In this document: piece by piece, positions 46,941 to 59,799 of the stretch
How the letters are laid out: every line of letters begins with the position of its first letter
How positions within the stretch are numbered: the stretch's first letter is position 1
Source: Aquatica leii
Lineage: Eukaryota > Arthropoda > Insecta > Coleoptera > Lampyridae
Length of the DNA stretch: 64,000 nt
NCBI GenBank assembly: GCA_035610365.1
Contig: CM069436.1
Coordinates: 40,989,117-41,053,116 of the forward strand
Direction of reading: 5' to 3'
The notes under the pieces: model-generated
The model's input: the letters and a program-made list of their open reading frames with translations, nothing else
Told to the model about the DNA's origin: nothing
Databases searched by the model: none
Program-made: the position numbers and the translations under genes

Positions 46941-48345
46941 AGATTTTATAAAAGCCCTTGTGTCATCAATCGGTTATCTTCTAGTTTTCCTTGGATACAA
47001 GCACAAAATTCAAACTTTCAACATCTTTTTTCTTTTTTTTTTAAAGTATGGATAAATTTGGGTTTGAATAGTTTAAATTTATTTATTATTTTCAACACTT
47101 TCAAAACCCTTGATTTTATTTATTACGTATCTGACAGAATTCAAATTAGTATCAACTTCAGTTTTATTTAATGGCGATCTTTTAATTTTGTTAATCGTGT
47201 TATACAATGTCTTTTAGAAGTTTATTAACGTTATTTAAATTTTTCGATTATTTATTTACAATATTTTAACGTGATTTATGGAAGTTTTCATTCTCGTTTA
47301 ATATTTTTTTTTGTTAGTTTATTTGAATAATAATTTGTTTTAAATGCCTAATTCGCAGTTTGAATTATATTTTACGTAAAAAAATTTTTGGTAATGAAGT
47401 TATCTTTGAATTCAATATTCTTATTTGTTTTGTCTGCAAATTTCCGCGGTCTTGTCTGCGGTTTGTTTAAGTCTATGTAAATTCAAATGTCGTTATTAAG
47501 AAAAGAAAAATAATAAGTCTCCCGGTTGTTTTTACAATACCAATAATATAAGAATGTTGAAGTTTGGTCTCTCGTAAGTTGCATAACTTATCTTCGCTTA
47601 TCGAGTGGATTCTTGTTTTGACGTACTCAAATCAGCTCCGCGACTATCACAATTTTTAACGGTGATTAAATACTAAAAAGCCTGGCGACCGCATGCCAAT
47701 GTAAAAATTTTTGTTATTTATGAACTACAGCAACTTCAGATTTGTAATTATTTGCGCAAGAAAATAAGTCTTAAAAAAGTTTTAACTTAATTAAGTAACG
47801 TTTAGCGTTTGTTTGCTGCATTATTAAGACGTTTGTGTAACGACCAATATGAACTACTCAGAATTTTTTTAGTTTAATTTTAAAAACAATTAACCCAATT
47901 TGAACCGATTCTACTTTTTTGTTTTACTGTAATTACGTTAAGTTTAATTATTAGTTATAAATCTTTTCTGTGGTTTGTTGTTGATTTTATTTAAAATGAC
48001 GTAATTAAAACTGATTTTGCATTCAAAAGCCTTTGCACATTTATTTCGTAATATTAATTTATTGTGTTATGTTAGAGCCTTTAAATTATAACAAAACTTT
48101 GGTTCAAAAGGTACATCACGTATTGTGTAACTTATAATAATTCTATGTTTGAGTAACATTAAACTTTAAAAAAATAAGTTCTATTTAGAGTGTGTTTCTC
48201 TAGACAAGTTTTTGATTGGCAAGGACTAGAAGCCTATTTTACGCTACATTTATTTGCCTGGCGTGTCAATTTTTCACTATGATTTACCATTATAAGATTT
48301 TTAAATATTCACGAATTTTTATTTTTGGTTAACATACCCCTTTCT
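46941..48345 (+). other. Receptor intron between repeat copies
   Basis: No gene or RNA recognised. The sequence is AT-rich with scattered T runs. Confidence 0.5.
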
Positions 48346-48968
48346 CCTTGAAATTTAGTATGGAGCTGGCTTTTCATATTCTCTCGGTTCTATCAAAAGA
48401 TGGGTCTAATAAAGAAACCGAAAGCGGGTGCATTTTTAATAATTTTTCTTATAGGATTTTGTACGTATGTAAATTGTTCGAATAATTTTTACAGTTTCTT
48501 ATAGAGAAAATTCTTCCTAACAATTTACTCAGATAAAAAAAATTCTAACATTAACAGTTTATGAGATATTTTATTTATAATTTAAAATGAATTCACAAAT
48601 ATAATCTAGGTTCGAATTCCGCCAGCGACGATTTTTTTTAGAAAAAAATTCCAAATCTTAAAGAAAAAGCAAGATACGTTAAAAACAATAATTTGTACTG
48701 ATTTACTAAACAGGAAAGCAATATCGAGGCGCACAAATATAAGGGTTAGTCGATATACCCTCAATTTGCAATTTTTCTGTTATATCATAATAAAATCAAG
48801 AAAAAAAATTTTTTTTTAATTATTGCATGTTAAGAAGTCAATACGAACGTATACATATCACTTCAAAGTGGTTTTATGACAACATAATCTTAAAAAATAT
48901 GTAGACATTCCTTCATCATTTCATATAGGGAAGTCGTGTGGTGACCACACCAGCTTTCTAAACTATTT
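48346..48968 (-). repeat. Right copy of the inverted repeat pair
   Basis: It is the inverse of 45567-46345. Its B-box-like block is better preserved on the plus strand (GGTTCGAATTCCGCC at 48610-48624). A CTAATAAAGAAACC block stands where the left copy has CTGATGAAGAAACC. It is about 150 bases shorter because of deletions. Confidence 0.6.
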
Positions 48969-49955
48969 TTTTCTGGTCGTGCATTAGATTTTTTATTTTA
49001 GCTCTGAAGCAAAAATTGGAATCTACGTTTCTTGCTCAAGCTATGTTATACAACAATCACTATATATGGAAACACAACAATAAGCAATACATATAATTAA
49101 ATAACTTAGAAAACAAGTACTCTAAACAAACTATGACAACTTTTTAGAAAACTTTTATTATTTATTAGTAATACATTTTGTTGTTTCAAAACTAACGATG
49201 ATTTTGTAGATAGTCGTTTCCGTTTAGCTAGTTTTCGTCGTAGATGATCGTGAATCGGATTGTAGATATCCAATTTATTTGTGTGAGTCGGTGCACTGCG
49301 CCACTTGACCTTGCGTGTAGAACACAAGAAGAACAGTCTGAGATAGAGAAATGAAATCTCCAAAACCCGCAATCCCAATTGTACGTAATGAAAGAAAACA
49401 ACCTACAGTTATAACGGACTCCAAAATTTGTTTATTGTTGACTAGTATATTGAACAATCAATAATAGAGAAGAGAAAGAGAGAGAAGTATCAACTGAAAA
49501 ATTTTGACTAAAAATATAGTCGACGCTACACTCCTAACATAATTATCACATACAGATGACATGAGCTTGTGACTATGCCGCAGCTACTAAACAGTATCCT
49601 TACATAGATATATACTTATAAATACTCGATACACGGTTTTTGTTAATCAAATCTCCGGTAAATTGCGTCTAAATAATAATCCTAGTCTCTACCTTATTTT
49701 TACGTATCAACCAATTAAAAAAAAGTAGCAGTAAAAGCTAAACGCGTTTGCGATACATTATGATTATAGATCATAATCTCCCCTCTTAACTCCTTGACGT
49801 CAAGTGTATGACTGAGATGTAATAGTTTGGGGTTTTAATTACTCTTTGAGCACTAATAAGCGGCGCGTCGTTTTGAATTTTGATCTACTTCTACGCGCGT
49901 TCCCGTTTACCATCGTCTTAACAGTAATTAATAAATACTTTACTATAGTGTTACT
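48969..49955 (+). other. Unclassified, slightly less AT-rich stretch
   Basis: No protein motif is readable. A GA-rich run lies at 49462-49488 (AGAGAAGAGAAAGAGAGAGA). The stretch 49430-49900 has the feel of an LTR or long UTR, but no partner was found in the window. Confidence 0.35.
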
Positions 49956-49959
49956 TTGT

Positions 49960-51660
49960 AAAGTATCTCTCGGTGTCAGCATACCTTCATTTCTTTAAAG
50001 AACACACCGTACAAAACGGTCTGCATTGCGTCTACTTCAGAACTCAAACGCTATGTTACCAATTTGAATGGACATGGCATTTATCGTGTTGGCAATTCCC
50101 ACGAAACCGTCGTTAAAGATAAATGTAGCCAAACTATTGGCAATTTTAACTACAGTTTTACCGGGATAGATATATTTTGGAAAAAACTTTTAAATTAACA
50201 AATTTAGCGATTTATTACTGTTTTAACTATTTGCGCCAACACACCTTTCCAGTAAATTATCATTTGATAAATCTTTGTATACAGCCTTAATTGTCTCTTG
50301 CACTTTTTTGTCTAGTAGTAATTTGTGCTTGTAAGCTTGCAGTGTTTGATTTAACTTGGCTTTCTTCTAGTTACACCAGCTCTCACAGCAACTAACGTGC
50401 TAAAATTTGTTATCCCTTGAAAATTTGAAAAAGTAACCAATATTGCTTTCCTCATTTTGTCTCTATCCTGTGCGTTTCTTTTGATCGCCAAACCGTAGTG
50501 TTTTGTTAGATCAAACATTAATTTATTCGTTAGTTAACCGACCCTCTTTCTACCAAGACCTCTTGTGCTTTTTCTACAATGCTTGAAGTCTAGTGACCAT
50601 CCGTTTTTCTACATGACCACCACATTTCTTTTTCGTCACAATGACGTCACTTTCGTGTGGATTTAAATCTAAGATGATCTTTAAAGTTTTATTGTCACCG
50701 TCTTCTATACATGTAATATATTAAAGGCCATGCAGTTCCATTGATCTTGAAAATAATTTTCTCACCGAATCTACCTTCATCTTCCCAGCGCTGCTTGAAT
50801 GGTTCATTGTACAATGTTCCTGATGATTTTCGATCCAAATATTGTAATCTGGAGTGTCTCGTTTTGTTTTTCAGTTAAGCTTGACAGAAACTGCATTTTA
50901 TTACACTATCTATAACTTTACCACATTCCTTGCCGATTAACAGGGTGACGCCAATTAACGATGAAAATATCTCTTCTTCCATGTCCCGTTTTCAAACACT
51001 GATAGATTGGTTAAATTTCACAGTCTTGTTTTTAATCAACTTCCTTTCTTGAGCCAGAGTTTTTATGGTAACCTTATAAAGTTTTTTGAAAACAGTTGAA
51101 ATATTTTGCAGACAAACGTAATACGTCGACTGGTACATATATCCATCAGTCTACAAAATAAATTGACACCCTGCATTCCAAGTTTCAGTATAGGCTTCAC
51201 AAACACAATTTGGCGATTTACTTCATAAGTATTGTCAATCAACGGAGAAAAATATTTTTTTTTCCTGCACACGCACGACAGGCATATTTTAATCCGCGCT
51301 TTCCTTCTTCATAAAAACTTATGTTTTGTTTGCAGCAAACGAACAAGAATACGGTATTAAACACTAAGAGGAAGTTTACAAGGCGGTAAGTGTGGTCTTA
51401 GTAAACCGGTACACCATCTTTGTCAAAATTACGGAGTTTTTTTTCAGCAGTTAATGTGAAATTTGTTTCTGCTTCCGCAGTATGTTAATTTTATTAAAAA
51501 AATCTCTTCTTGAATTGTAATCATCTTTTTTTGAATATGCGAACCATTTGGATCCATCGTTTCTTAAAGCACGTGCAGCTTGTTTATATTATACTAACAG
51601 TCACACAAAACTGAAACTAAACACAAATTGTAATACAGAATGGTTTCACTCACATAGGCT
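49960..51660 (-). pseudogene. Mutator-like transposase, second remnant
   Basis: Read on the minus strand in shifting frames, the insect Mutator-like transposase domain appears in order. The 51272-51063 frame has DNTYEVNRQIVFV and GVNLFCRLMDIC, the N-terminal YEINRR-to-FC.LMDLP block. About 50960 gives SLIGVTLLIGKECGKVID. About 50560-50450 gives GLGRKRVG, LTNKLMFDLTKHYGLAIKR and MRKAILVTF. About 50230 gives a LYTKIYQM block, and near 50000 SRRNADR. A YqaJ domain was not found at its end. Many stops are present. It differs from the 5984-8056 remnant and represents a separate insertion. Confidence 0.7.
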
Positions 51661-53618
51661 TGTAGTATAAGGTATCAAAATATGCAATTATAAAAAATCC
51701 TTTTTATTTAATTTTTAGACCAGAAACCTCCCTTAAACTTAATTCTAACGTATAGATCATATGTAAAAATAAATTTTGTAGATTTCTGACAACGATTAAG
51801 ATTTTAGATAACAATCAAGTTTATTTATGCAATATTGATTATGTAAAAAATATACTAGGAGGATCTTCTAGTCGTACGACACTAATTATATGATATAGTT
51901 ACTATGCAAACCACTAAAATTTTTACTATTTTGGTTTAATACTTATGTATTTTTATGTCTTGTAGATATTTAACATAGCAATTTATTTGGTTTAGGCATT
52001 AATGACACTGTTTTATTTTAGTCAGTACAAAAGACTGACCTCTTTATATTGTTTGTATTATTACTATTACTATATATAGGAGTTGTTTGTACAACTTATA
52101 TGCGTAAACAATTTTGACGTGAATTATAAATAGGCCTAAATTTAACATAACGGTTTATCTGAAGATGATAAAAGGTTCTAGATCACAATACCAATTATAC
52201 AGATATTGGATTTCTGCCAAATTAGATAGGTACATGAAGAATTATTGTGCTGAGATTTGTAGAAAAAGCCAAATTACAAGGAATGCAATAAGTTATGTGT
52301 AAACTTTACAACGGCTTTACATTAAAGTGTTAAATAATCTACTATTAACAATAGCAAAAACTAAATAATTTATATTTTAGATTAAAACTTATTAACCTTT
52401 CATATATTATTTTTGACACCGTATACCATTGTGTACGTGTTATTTAAATATCGAGTTCATGAAAGACTCTTTATTATATTTGTATATTTTGTTTGTGTTC
52501 TTGATAATATTTATATAGTTAAGCTGGTTTGAAAAGATCAATAATTATACACATAATTCCATATACAAATTTTATATAAGTGCTGATACGTGTCAAACAG
52601 GCAAATATGTTCAACGTTGATTTTATGTGTATAAAAATAAAACATGTTCTTTTTATGGACACTATAATTTGTATATGAATCATGCATTTGTAATTTTTTT
52701 TTGTAAAAACTGTACAACAATAATAATTTTATCTGTATCTACAATAATATTTTTTGTTTTTTATTTCTATATAAATTTGCCGTTTAAAACCTTTTTAAAT
52801 TTACTCTATTTTACACTGTAAACTTTTTTTATTCACATTAATGTAACAATACATTTTATTTGTCTGTAAAATCATTTTATTATTAATAATAGAATTAACT
52901 TAATTGAATTACATTTAAAACTGTGACAACGTGATGAAGTGTTTGAAGTGCATGCAAATTAATACAAAATTATTTCAATTTATAATTTGCATACTAAGAT
53001 TTTCTCTATATATTTAATTAGTTGAAAATCTCTTGTTGTTGTTACTTGTTTTAATTTATTGTTTAAAATTTCTAAATAAATTAAACTTATAAAAATAAAG
53101 TGAATACAATTGTTTGCCATAATAGTAGGTTTTTTGACTATTTATAGTTTGTCTTATAAACAATTTAATAGACAAACTAAAATTTAATCTTAAAACTTCA
53201 ACTACATTTATCGGCATTTATTTTGTTTTATTTTTACCTATTATATTATTTTATAAATAACTGTAAAATTTAGTGTTGTCTAGTTCGTTATTTTACTTAT
53301 ATCAACAATATTACATAAACTCTAAGTATTTTCATTTAATTTACCAAGTTACCAATTACCTTTGTTTATGATTTAAAACAACAAATAATGTTATAAATAT
53401 ATGTTTTTATTTATTTTTTTTATCTAAACAGTGCCAACAAAATGTTATTTGTGTTTTTCTTAAATTATTATTGGTAAATACTAGATTGTGTAAATATTTA
53501 AAAAAATTTTCTACATTGACAGAAAACAGTGACTGTTTCTACTAATTTATAATGCCAAATACTTTTTGGCTATACCGTGTACAACAAAATATATTAATTT
53601 TGCATATTTTTATTTCAG
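51661..53618 (+). other. Receptor intron, last part
   Basis: AT-rich sequence without gene or repeat signatures. It ends with TTTTTATTTCAG at 53607-53618, the acceptor of the next exon. Confidence 0.55.
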
Positions 53619-53742
53619 AGCAACGTTATTATTAGTACCTTTACTGGGACTAAATTTCTTATTGACTCCTTTCCGACCGGAACAGAATCACCCTTGGGAG
53701 CATGCTTACGAAGTTGTATCCGCTGTTACCGCTTCTTTGCAG
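53619..53742 (+). CDS. Class B neuropeptide GPCR, exon with TM6-ECL3-TM7 start
   Basis: The exon follows TTTCAG and ends at donor CAG|GTTTGT. Its first base completes an arginine codon begun by the exon at 29477 (phase 2), giving ALR-ATLLLVPLLGLNFLL. The P-L-L-G motif in TM6 is a hallmark of class B receptors. TPFRPEQNHPWEH is loop 3, and YEVVSAVTASLQ begins TM7, normally continued by G-x-x-VA. The exon ends in phase 0. The frame is intact with no sign of decay, so the gene is probably live. The next exon was not found in the 10 kb downstream. Confidence 0.88.
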
Positions 53743-55857
53743 GTTTGTATTTTAATGGTTAATCATTTATTTTGAAATTTCTTTTAAAAATAAAAATTTA
53801 AATAACATCAATTTTTAATTAACATTACTTATTTTTGCTGCATATTTTTAGTATACCATACATTTAACATACTATATAATTCCTCTAATTTTTAATTAAA
53901 TATTTCTAATAATTTCCGTTTGCTAAATTAATAATTTTAAAACTGTTGCAACAATATATTAAAATCTTTTTAATTTTAAAATAGAATATTATTTAATGTT
54001 GTGTTAGACTAAAACTTGAGTTATGTAAATCTTTCAGTTTTTATTTAATGGGTAGTTTTATCAAGCAGTCTTTAATTTAAATTATTTAATTTAAATTTAT
54101 TTGAAACACTTATTAATATTGTTAAGCAACGATATTTCAGACAATTTTTTTTTTGAAAATTTTGTATATCAAATTATGTTTGAAATAGTTTACATAATGC
54201 TATTTTAATAAACGCATCATAATTTATAAATTAATTATACAAAAAAATTAAAAACTATGGTTTTTACAAAAGTAATGTATTTACTCATACATATTTTTTT
54301 GCATAATTTAATTTTTTTTAAAATATATTTAAACTTTTATTTCATATACATATACAATATATCTACAATTTGTAACAGTAAAGCCCAAATCGCATAACTA
54401 TTGTACTCCCGTTTTTATTCTTTCTTTTCTATAGATTGTACCTTAAATAGCAACTAGAAATCTTAGTGGCGTAACAAAGAAGACATAAAACAATCTCATT
54501 TTATTGGTAGATACTTTTATATATTAGATACATCACTTTTTATAGTTTTTTTATTATGTTTTATGTTTTTTTTATTACCATAATTTTTGTTTTATTTTGT
54601 ATTTAATTTTATACTTCTTTTTATCAGTGCTTGTTTTTATTTCCGTAAGTTATTAAATTTTTTTTTCTTTACAGAAAAGATCATTGTTTTGTATTTTATT
54701 AGTTTGGTTAGTGTAAAAAAAGGTAATATTTAGTACCAGAGCTTGCCATAATTCTTTTTATTATTATTGACTGGTAATATATTAAGCAAATGCAAAAGTA
54801 TAATTATTGTTTATCTAATATTTTTTAAATATTGTTTTTAAAAAGTTATATAAAAATGAATAATAAAGAATATTTTTAAACGGTTTAACTGTTGCTGCAA
54901 TAGAAACAATTTTGTTAGAAATTGTTGCACAGTTAGTTTTTTTTACTTTTTAGTTTTAAATTATATATAATAAATTGCAATTTAAAAAGTGTAGCAAATA
55001 GTAACACAGAAACAAAAAGGTTGAGCAAGAAGATGTAACTCTGTTAATCATCGACATTACAATGAATGCATGATATAACAATGACATTAAATATACATGG
55101 TTTTTCATGTAACCTATTTATTAAACATTTTAATAGTGAAAACACTTATAAGGAGCTTTATTCGAAGGCTTGTGTAACGAAACGATGAAACGCTCAGATG
55201 AAACAAATCTGGAACTCGCGGTAGTGCTCAATTTTACTTCATTTTTTGTATTTTTTGAATGCAGTGTTTATTATTATTAAACAAGATATTACTTATGATT
55301 CGTTTTATGTTTTAAAAATATAATAAGTCTTAATTTTCCTCAGCAGTGATGCAAAATGATTATAGTAATTGCAGAATTACATCCGCGCGAGCTTCCGCCT
55401 TGTACGCTGCAAAAACGGTACAATGAAAATTGCACATAAAAAATTGATTGAGCACAAAATTTACTACAAAAAAGTCCGCGGGAGTGTATAATTATATCTA
55501 ATAGTTTAAGATTTACAGAATTTTGATGTAATTTTTGTGCAACTTTGCACACGTGTATCTCCTAAAGTATTGAAGGTAATTGTATCTTTCCGCCGACTTT
55601 TTTATAGTAAATTTTGTATTCTATAAAAATGTTTATGTGCAACTTTCCTCTATCTTCCACCGTTTTAGGGTAATAGTTTATTGGTTATTTTGAGTTATGA
55701 AGCAAATCATTTCAATACAAAAATTGTGGTGGTTTTGATGCAGGCATGATTTACAAGAAAAGCAACTCTTACGACACCAACAAAGCTACTCTTAGTCGCC
55801 AAAAAACTAGGGGTGGTCACCAAAAACAACTCGACCGAAACACAGATGTTCTACTAA
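53743..55857 (+). other. Next receptor intron, non-coding
   Basis: AT-rich with many T runs. Some GC-richer sequence at 55180-55420 and 55740-55850 has no readable motif. Confidence 0.5.
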
Positions 55858-56031
55858 GGCCCGGTTTCACCATTAAGAATTTAACTCGAGATTAACTAAT
55901 CTACGATTAAATTTAAAATCCTGTCATATCATTGATTAGTGGTTTTAAGCTAACCAATGATATGACAGGATTTTAAATTTAATCGTAGATTAGTTAATCT
56001 CGAGTTAAATTCTTAATGGTGAAACCGGGCC
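55858..56031. repeat. Perfect foldback MITE with TAA target duplication
   Basis: The element is 174 bp: two 77-base arms that are exact reverse complements around a 20-base loop. The termini are GGCCCGGTTTCACC. It is flanked by TAA on both sides (55855-55857 and 56032-56034). A 3-bp TWA-type duplication and GC-rich ends fit a PIF/Harbinger-type non-autonomous element. It has no coding capacity. It would fold into a long hairpin in the receptor pre-mRNA. Confidence 0.88.
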
Positions 56032-56034
56032 TAA

Positions 56035-56540
56035 ACAGATAATTTATGGTCAAGTTTTAAAATGCATTCACGAAATAATTTAATATTGATTTATAAAGTT
56101 TTATAATAAAAATCTGCAATTACTGGTTTAAGTCATAAACGATTTCACTGTAAAGTTATCAACATAAGACGAAAGTCTGCCTGTACTTATTAGGATGGTT
56201 AAGAACACAATAGAATTCTGTATCTATTAATATTGTCGTTTTCAATAATTATCTTTAACCGATAATAAATGATTTGTTTGATAAATATTGTAAAAATACA
56301 AAAATAACATTGAAATAACAACTGAAAAAAAAACAAAATTTTAAATAATTGTTTACTTTATTTTCAAACTACTATACGTTGATTTAGTGGAAAATATAAA
56401 AAGAACACATATGAATAAAGGAAAAAAAGAAAACAGAAACTAGATTTGATATGTCAATCGTTTTGACGTCAACACAGTAAAATTCTTTTTTCTACTTGTT
56501 GAATGTATGTTTTTTTGAGTTAGTTATAGTTTAATTCTTT
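56035..56540 (+). other. Non-coding stretch
   Basis: Nothing recognised. Confidence 0.5.
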
Positions 56541-56544
56541 AAAA

Positions 56545-56765
56545 ACTTTTTTAAACAAACATGATTTTTCATATGACCTCATAAATGAAAACCTATAGGG
56601 GTTAGATTGGGTAATCTAAGAAGCTATCTTCAGGAAGCATTTCTTCTGATCAAACGGTCTTCAAACATGTTGTACAATTCATTGGAAGCTTCTCTAAAAC
56701 TATGCTGTAACGAAACGGCAGAAGTGGCCGCAATTGTTGTAAAAATTATATATAAATTTATGTCA
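56545..56765 (-). pseudogene. DDE transposase scrap (Tc1/mariner-like superfamily)
   Basis: On the minus strand one frame reads AATSAVSLQHSFREASNEL, then MFEDRLIRR, and after stops LRLPNLTPIGFHL followed by GHMKNHV. This resembles the late part of arthropod Tc1/mariner-like transposases, where a GAPPH block leads to RWIGR, then P-R-SPDLTPLDFFLWGHLK. It is heavily mutated. The plus-strand frame at 56607 is its shadow. Confidence 0.45.
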
Positions 56766-57123
56766 ATTCCACGTTGTGGACTCTCGGCTACAAATCACCT
56801 CTAGCGTTTTAAAGCGTTTCCTTTACTTGCATTCAACCAAAACGACAAAGAATATATAAACCGCCATCTAAACCCAAAAACTTTATTTTTTGCCACTACC
56901 CGTTAATGGTAGATACCTTTTGTTCCATGACCTGTTTCTGGTAGAAACCTTCTTCTTTGTGTTAACCTAAAATTAATATTTTGTGATTTAATGTTTTATA
57001 CCTGGCTAACTCTTTGTTGAACCAAAACAGACTAACAAATACCTGCTGTTTATGACGCTGGTTTTTTGGAAACAACAAAAAAAGAGGCAACGGCTAACAC
57101 AGTTTTCCCGGAGAGGGAGTCGC

Positions 57124-57420
57124 AGGCTTTGTGATGCTAGATTATAGATTTAAGCTAAAAAGACGCCAAGACGATGAAGGATTAAATTAGGAAGATGTCG
57201 TCTAACTCTACCCGTAGCTGGAAAAGAACAAATAACACGACAGAAGTAATAACACAGAATATATATTTATTGTATCACAGAAACAATATTACAAGGGTTG
57301 ATATCACCAAATATAAGTTACGCCTTTAGTCTGGACAACAACTCGCACATCTACGTGCCCTAATCAATTCAACTTTTTAATTTAACGAAAGAATGACTTC
57401 ACTTTATTAGGTTTAACTTC
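57124..57420. repeat. Dispersed repeat, copy 2 (partner at 76-420)
   Basis: See the entry at 76. Both copies share AGAACAAAT, AACACAGA and TATCACAGA blocks in the same order and orientation. The family is unknown. Confidence 0.4.
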
Positions 57421-59795
57421 GAGAATGCAAAAATCAAAGTATTAAAAATCCAAGCGCACCCGATAAGTAGGTGACACACAAAGAAAAGTTTAATATTAAT
57501 TGTGATTACAATCTAGTATGTACGTGTGGCCATTCTAATAATCTAGATGACCAACAAAGTAAAATAGAAAATGCAATACTTACAGTTGTGAATATCCAGT
57601 AGGGTTTAGCTAAGCCCGTACCAGTCTGACTTAAAACGTAATATGCAATTTGACACAAAGGTACATGCTGTGTAAGCACAAATAATTTGATTTTATGCAT
57701 ACTATGGTTGACGTAAAAGTATGCGCCGAGCTTCCCTCTAATTAACTTTGCAGTTTATCAGTATTTCTTTTCATAAAATGGTGTACATCTCCTTAACCTC
57801 TAGCGACCTGACGTCATGGAAACTTTTCGACAAAACAGGTGTTCCAGGTGTTACAAACGTCAATAATAACTTGATGATAACGTTACAGGTGGAGGGATCG
57901 GACCCGCTAAAGAATTAATTTAAGCCCCCAATGCAAAAACATTATAAAATGACACTTTCACTCAATATCACTTAAAAATTCGCTCACATATTCACATAGA
58001 ACCAACTTAATAATGAAAGTTTTTTGTTGGGCCGAAAAGATCGACGTACGATCCGTACTTTAGCAAAAGTAGCAGAAAAATGAATTCGTTTTGACAACTG
58101 GCTACGAAGAAAAACGTAGGGATGGATGTCGATGAACAAATTTTATACTTGAAGAGAAACTTTTCATACTCGCAAATTGAACTACTAATTTTTGACATAA
58201 CATGTTGTACCCTGACATTTTCTACGCACACCGAATAACAATTACCTGTTATCGTACCCTGACATTTTTCACTCGTACCGTATCACTTTTCATGTCACAA
58301 CGCTCTCACTCAGGGTTGACCACTAGCTTCCACTTTATCTAGTGCGATTCTCAACCACTATACTTCAATCGCATAATATTAATACGTTTGACACCGTTAC
58401 GTATTGATTTGGTTTTGGACCAAGATTTTCTAAAATTAAAAATTCTAGTCAATTTTGTCATTACAATTAATTTGCAGCACCCCGTATAGTAATAATAACG
58501 TAATTAAATTTTTAGTTATATACTTAGTAGAATAAAATTACTTAAAATGTGCAATTTATTGTAACAAGTACATCTTAGTTTATAGAATAAATGTATGTTA
58601 ATTGTGTTTGAATTAATAACATTTTAAATTCAACGCCTGACGATCTGAGCTACCAAGCATCGTTACAATGCACATCGGCTCCATCCATTTGATACTAACA
58701 GTTTCAAGGTACATTAACCGGTAAATTATGCGGTGATACATTATTTTTAAGTATTTTAATGTATCGTTTAGAGTTTAAAGCGCTATCGTAAATCTTACTT
58801 GATCGTGCATGATTATAGCCAAAACATTGAATTTGAATTTGTTTTGACAGTGTGTGGTTCTAGTAGCACGTAGTTTTTTTGTAGCTGATAAATGACGGTA
58901 AAAAAGTTGGATCCTTTTGCATTCTTAATAACATCAATATAATCCTTCTTATATCATCTCCTGGCTATTGCGTTTGTAAGGTTGTATAAGAATATGGGTG
59001 AAATTTGTGCGTTTTTGAAACTCTGTGAATTGATGTTATAGATAGACCCAGATGTATCGAAATTGCAAGAATAAAGTTTTCTCGGTTAGCGTTGAAATAA
59101 ACCAAAACATTTATTTCCTTAGTTACGTTTTCAGTTACCGGTCTTAAGCGGTTCTTTTGTTAAATTTTCAAAACGTACAAATGTTGATTTGTTCATTTGA
59201 GGCAAATATAGATATCTCTCGTTAAAACACGGTAAGTTTTATCAAGAATTTGTTAACTTTCCCTATAAATGTAAAATAAATTCAAAAGGTGATTGTTCAA
59301 ATAATTTTTATTATTAGAATATATTATAATTAGAATGGATCAAACAATAACGTCTATTTGACAGATAAGTCACAAATGTCATATGTATTTACTTCCAACC
59401 ACCAACGACTATCTTTTTTTTTAATTACTTTGAGTCGACGGTTTGTTTATTATCCATTTCGATGAGAGCATTGGTGGTAAATTTGAAATAAGTTGCTTCT
59501 CTAAAGATTGCGTAAAATTTGTATGATTTATATCATTGTGATAGTTGTCAGATTTAATGTGTGATTAAAAAATGAGAAAACCAATGTTTACAAACCCATA
59601 TGAATTACCTACATGCACTATAATATATTGTTGCACAGTTCGATCACAATTATACACACCTGGTTGTTCTTTAGACTGTCAACACTTATTATTGTCTTTG
59701 GCACTATTATCTCGTCTTTCTCAAATGCTCTGAACGCTACGCTACCATATCAATTTGTTTCATTAAAAGTTTTCGTTTATTACAGAATTTCTGGC
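57421..59795. other. Non-coding stretch
   Basis: No gene recognised. Frames at 57506, 58007 and 59613 have no family motif. Moderately GC-richer sequence at 57780-57900 and 58280-58360 may be old repeat. Confidence 0.45.
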
Positions 59796-59799
59796 AACA

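Noticed and set aside
46725..47171. 148-codon frame as a gene, because it has a similar peptide at 18352-18630
   Set aside because: The similarity is at DNA level over a dispersed terminal repeat; the frames have no domain and diverge at the repeat end.
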